Shown here: positions 60,571 to 64,000 of the stretch, in pieces
Numbering within the stretch: position 1 is the stretch's first letter
Layout of the letters: each line of letters starts with the position of its first letter
Assembly: GCF_001625305.1 (NCBI RefSeq)
Contig: NW_017803910.1
Location: 744,001 to 808,000 of the forward strand
DNA from: Branchiostoma belcheri
Taxonomy: Eukaryota; Chordata; Leptocardii; Amphioxiformes; Branchiostomatidae
DNA: 64,000 nt
Direction of reading: 5' to 3'
Notes under the pieces: generated by a model
What the model was told of the DNA's origin: nothing
What the model saw: the letters and a program-made list of their open reading frames with translations, nothing else
Database searches by the model: none
Made by a program: the position numbers and the translations under genes

Positions 60571-60850
60571 TACGAAATGGTCTACGTAGGTGACAAAATG
60601 GTCTACGTAAGTGACGAAATGGTCTACGTAGCTACGTAAGTGACGAAATGGTCTACGTAAGTGACGAAATGGTCTAAGTGACAAAATGGTCTACTTAAGT
60701 GACGAAATGGTCTACGTAAGTGGCGAAATAGTCTACGTAAGTGACGAAATGGTCTACGTAAGTGACGAAAAGAACTACGTAATGAGAAATGGCCAACATA
60801 AGTGACGAAATTGTTCACGTAGGTGACGAAATACGGTTTGCGTAGACGAC
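60571..60850. repeat. 21-base minisatellite downstream of the NHL gene
   Basis: About 13 units of ACGAAATGGTCTACGTAAGTG and variants. Most carry the palindrome TACGTA. The unit length is a multiple of three, which produces a repetitive but meaningless minus-strand frame. The array begins 45 bases after the NHL stop codon. Confidence 0.9.
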
Positions 60851-60859
60851 TACTAGTAT

Positions 60860-61884
60860 ATTCGGTGAGTACATACATTCCTTTTTGTCAGAGCAAGAAC
60901 ATTATACAGATAATGTGCCGGGTCAGAGCTAGAGTTAGTGCTAGCAAACTTGTGTGCTAGTAATTTGTGACGTAACGTTAACATGTAAATGTACTATATA
61001 AAAGTAGCAATGTTACCTATAGGCACAAGGATTGCCCGAGATATTTGAAAGAAAATTTCAATTATTGAAATATCTTTCTAGGTTTTCATCTATTGGCCTA
61101 GAAGTCTAAACTTGATATGGTTTTGGATGAATATGAAGATATATGATGAAAAATGTATTAAGTTCATGAGTATTCCTGGATTGCACTACTACACCGTAAC
61201 TGATCGAGGATGCAACTAGTATTTTGTCTCACACAAAACATTGCTGTAAATATTGCATTACAATAGCTGATAATTGGTACGAAAATTGATGTCTTTTATG
61301 ATGTAAATAAATGACCCTTACATCACTCATGGTCGACTTGTTTTCAGACGTATTTCTTCAATTTTTGTCGTAGAGGTTTTAATGTATGTGGCAACAACAC
61401 ACCAAGAAATAGATTTCACAACTTATGAATTTGGTTTTAAAAGTATTGGAACTGGAAATACCCGATTGAATTACATCACAGTATGTAATACTACGTCATA
61501 GAATGGTAAGTTAAACTAATATATGAACCTTCTTAAAACTTGTACTTTTTGCATCATATCATATCATATGGTGTCTCCCTTAGATTACGATTTGAATTTC
61601 CCGCGTAAAAGACACGCCCCTTGTGCAGGTCAAAGGTTAGATATTGCATGACGGGAAAGTTTGCGTAAGCCAGCAGAAAGAGGGTCTGTTGCAAACGTGC
61701 AAACATCTGATTCAGAAACTTCCATGATCTCAAGGACGTTTTACCGCTTCTCCTGAGGACAAGAAGACTTTCTAAGAAAGTCCTAGACACCTGGTTGTCT
61801 GTAGAAGTGTACAATGTGGCTGCCGAGGACTTTGAGATAGCAGAAAGCCTGTATAACTGGAAGGGACTGTACGTGAGCAACATC
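60860..61884. other. Spacer and 5' region of the mitochondrial carrier gene
   Basis: AT-rich spacer, then a somewhat more CpG-containing part (61590-61620) before the first carrier exon. No other gene is visible. Confidence 0.4.
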
Positions 61885-64000
61885 ATGGCAAGAAGAGGTC
61901 ACACGACAAGGATCACTCCTTTGCAGCAGATGGCAGCGTCTTGCTCTGGGGCCTTTCTTACGTCTTTATTTGGTAAGTCTAGGAAAAAGTGTCTTCTTAC
62001 TGGCCATAGAAATTTTTTTTTATGAGAGCCTCAGCTGATCATATAATATTCGCCACATAATATTTTTGTATGCCTGTGCACGTGTTGTTCAGAATTTAGT
62101 ATGCACAGCTTGTTTTCCCCTTGGTTTTCCTTGTTATTTTCATGACTTATTCCTGGTTTTAAAAATTAATTGGAAGCAAAGTCTTGATCTGTTTGTCTTC
62201 ATGTTGTTTTCTTCGCACCTGAGGACCTTTGAGTTTGAGATGTTGACTTTTGAAAGGTCGATGACCTATTCCAGACAAGGCCCTACTGTGTGGAGCTGGT
62301 TCAAACCAGTTCAAAACATGTCTGCGGCTCCTAAGGGGGTTTTCTGCACTTCTGCACAATGGATTGTTATTTGTCTCATTTTGCACAACATCTAGTTCCT
62401 TCCAAACAAACAAAGTATTAAAACAGTACATTCATTCCTTCTATAAGTATAACCCAAGGTGGCACAAATTTATTTGTGGCCTTTTGGTTTAAATAAGGTC
62501 ATTGTGTTCGAATCCCATCTAAATGAACTGTTACTGTATGTTAAAAAAAGGTAAAAAGATTCTGTCATTTGATTCCAACATTGTAGTACATGTTTTGATA
62601 CCCTTCCTTCAGTAATCCAAACAAAACCTCTACCCATGAAAACCCCTCTATGAGTCCCATCCCCCTTACCCATATTCAGGACCAGCACATGTTTGGCTCA
62701 CGTGGCAGGAGATAAAACTGGGTCATCAGGTCCGCTGATGATAATAAGGTCTAGACAGCCATATTCTCTATGTAAATCAGGGATGTTTACAAACAAAATA
62801 TGACTCTTAACAATACGTTTTATAGCTGTCCGACCAGATGTGATTACATATTTTTATTTATTTCTAAACCGATAATGTCACTTTGTCAGACATGTTATTA
62901 TTTCAATTATTCCTCAATTTTTAGATGCTGTGATGCTTTATGAAATCAATCATTCATTCATTAATTCATTCTGTGGCACAGACATTGATTTTGAATTTAG
63001 ATTCTCTGTGCATGTATTTGTAGTGTTTTTACTTTCTCAAGTTCAGTCTTGCATATATATATATAACCTTGACTTATGTTCATGACATCAGCCATCTCTG
63101 GTTTCTGCTCATACAAACATTCATGACATTTTGTAGGGGTTGCTTCAGCAAAAACAGATGTTACAGTGACATATTGCTTATAAGAATATTATAACTCGTT
63201 TTGTTTTGCCATGTGGTAATGTCAAGAATCACATATTGCACAAAAAAAGAAATTATGTTCATAAGCCCTAGATTAGATAGACATAAAATTATAACCCACA
63301 TGCACCCAGCTGATGTCAACACTGGGAAATAGGTCAGTTAGGCAGCCGATACACTGTCTGTGTAATGATTGTGGCCATATGAATACTTGTTTGCCATATT
63401 TGTTTTCGATACAGGTCACCTTTTCTGTCTGAAATTCCCACTTCTATTTTGAGATGGGATTCAGCCAGTTACTACATGTAGATAGATGATTGTAACAGTG
63501 GTTCCTTACAATATACTGCATAATGGACCCTCAAGCTACATTTGACAGTGAACTCATATATGTAAACAAAATAGTGCCATGGCTGTGTGGCTATTTAAAG
63601 GTGTGACATCCATGTGCCACATTCAGCATGTCTGGGTACTGGTCTCAAATTCTTTCCATTAATTATATTTACCTTCGCCAAAATATTTAGCATTCGGTTT
63701 GGCTATGGTCTTATAATTTAGAACCAAGACGTGCAATTGATGTTACCTAATAGTGTAATACTATACTTTATTATTCAACCTATGTCCTGTTGCACAAGTA
63801 ATTTCTTTTGTTTATATTGCCCGTGTTACACGATATTTGAAGATTGTTTTTAGCTTACCAATGTATATATGATGCACACATAACATTATTGTTTTTGTGT
63901 ATCGTCCAGTCACCCCCCTTGACGTGGTGAAAATTCGTCTTCAAGCCCAGCAAAAACCCTTCACAAAAGGTAAAATTGACCCGTACATGATGAGCGTACT
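61885..64000 (+). CDS. SLC25A40: Mitochondrial carrier, SLC25A39/40 type (5' part)
   Basis: Coding exon 1 (61885-61972) reads MARRGHTTRITPLQQMAASC and continues to SLF. It ends at GTAAGT in phase 1. Exon 2 starts at 63910 and reads VTPLDVVKIRLQAQQKP. ITPLQQM...SC and the carrier signature PxDxxKxRxQ (here PLDVVKIRLQ) match vertebrate SLC25A39/40 closely, including the intron position inside the first membrane helix. In vertebrates SLC25A39 imports glutathione into mitochondria and SLC25A40 is its paralogue; this single gene probably represents both. Exon 2 may end at a GTAAAA near 63969 or read on to the window edge. The rest of the protein (five more helices) lies beyond the window. The large intron 61973-63909 holds nothing recognisable. 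Confidence 0.88.

Noticed and set aside
60571-60850. CRISPR-like appearance of regular repeats
   Set aside because: Units are contiguous with no unique spacers, and the genome is eukaryotic; it is a minisatellite.
60624-60878. Minus-strand frame with RHLRRPF repeats
   Set aside because: Direct product of the 21-base minisatellite, without start context or splice signals.

Overview
The window looks like nuclear DNA from an invertebrate chordate, most likely a lancelet (Branchiostoma). The evidence is intron-rich genes whose proteins resemble single pre-duplication counterparts of vertebrate families, AT-rich non-coding DNA, and many short transposable elements. The species call is an inference; no species-diagnostic sequence was used. 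One run of N (45913-45946) marks an assembly gap. Three genes are recognised with confidence and a fourth is recognised by domain. All four lie on the + strand in the right half of the window. Layout: 1-22 kb has no gene I can name. It holds exon-like pieces at both strands' level of evidence (275-450 and 2131-2395 on -, 614-1215 on +), a minus-strand promoter-like region near 21.7-22.1 kb, and several well-bounded mobile elements: a TA-flanked element (2451-3386), a miniature Ty3/gypsy-type LTR element carrying tRNA-type pol III boxes in its repeats (5637-6015), a fold-back element with 9-bp target repeats (6785-6981), a TIR element (8194-8524) and a TTAA-flanked piggyBac-type MITE (17040-17276). 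Near 24.3-25.3 kb lies a candidate small secreted-protein gene with its own TATA box. 30.7-39.5 kb: a complete MBD5/6 orthologue (9 coding exons, 1887 codons before stop, MBD at the N-terminus and PWWP at the C-terminus). 43.0-54.0 kb: a complete Enhancer of polycomb orthologue (EPC1/2; 16 coding exons, 751 residues). 56.3-60.5 kb: a single-pass membrane protein with an NHL-type beta-propeller, whose last exon is split by a 1271-bp mariner element. 61.9 kb to the end: the start of a mitochondrial carrier of the SLC25A39/40 type. Working together: MBD5/6 and EPC are both chromatin proteins. MBD5/6 is known to bind the PR-DUB H2A deubiquitinase, and EPC is the scaffold of the NuA4/TIP60 acetyltransferase. 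They stand head-to-tail here just as MBD5 and EPC2 do on human chromosome 2q23, so the pair looks like an ancient chordate linkage. The EPC promoter and the start of its first intron contain E2F-, NRF1-, YY1- and CLEAR-type motifs. The introns of both genes are loaded with small TIR elements, SINE-like sequence, tandem repeats and a Penelope-like fragment. No operon-like, viral or CRISPR structure is present.
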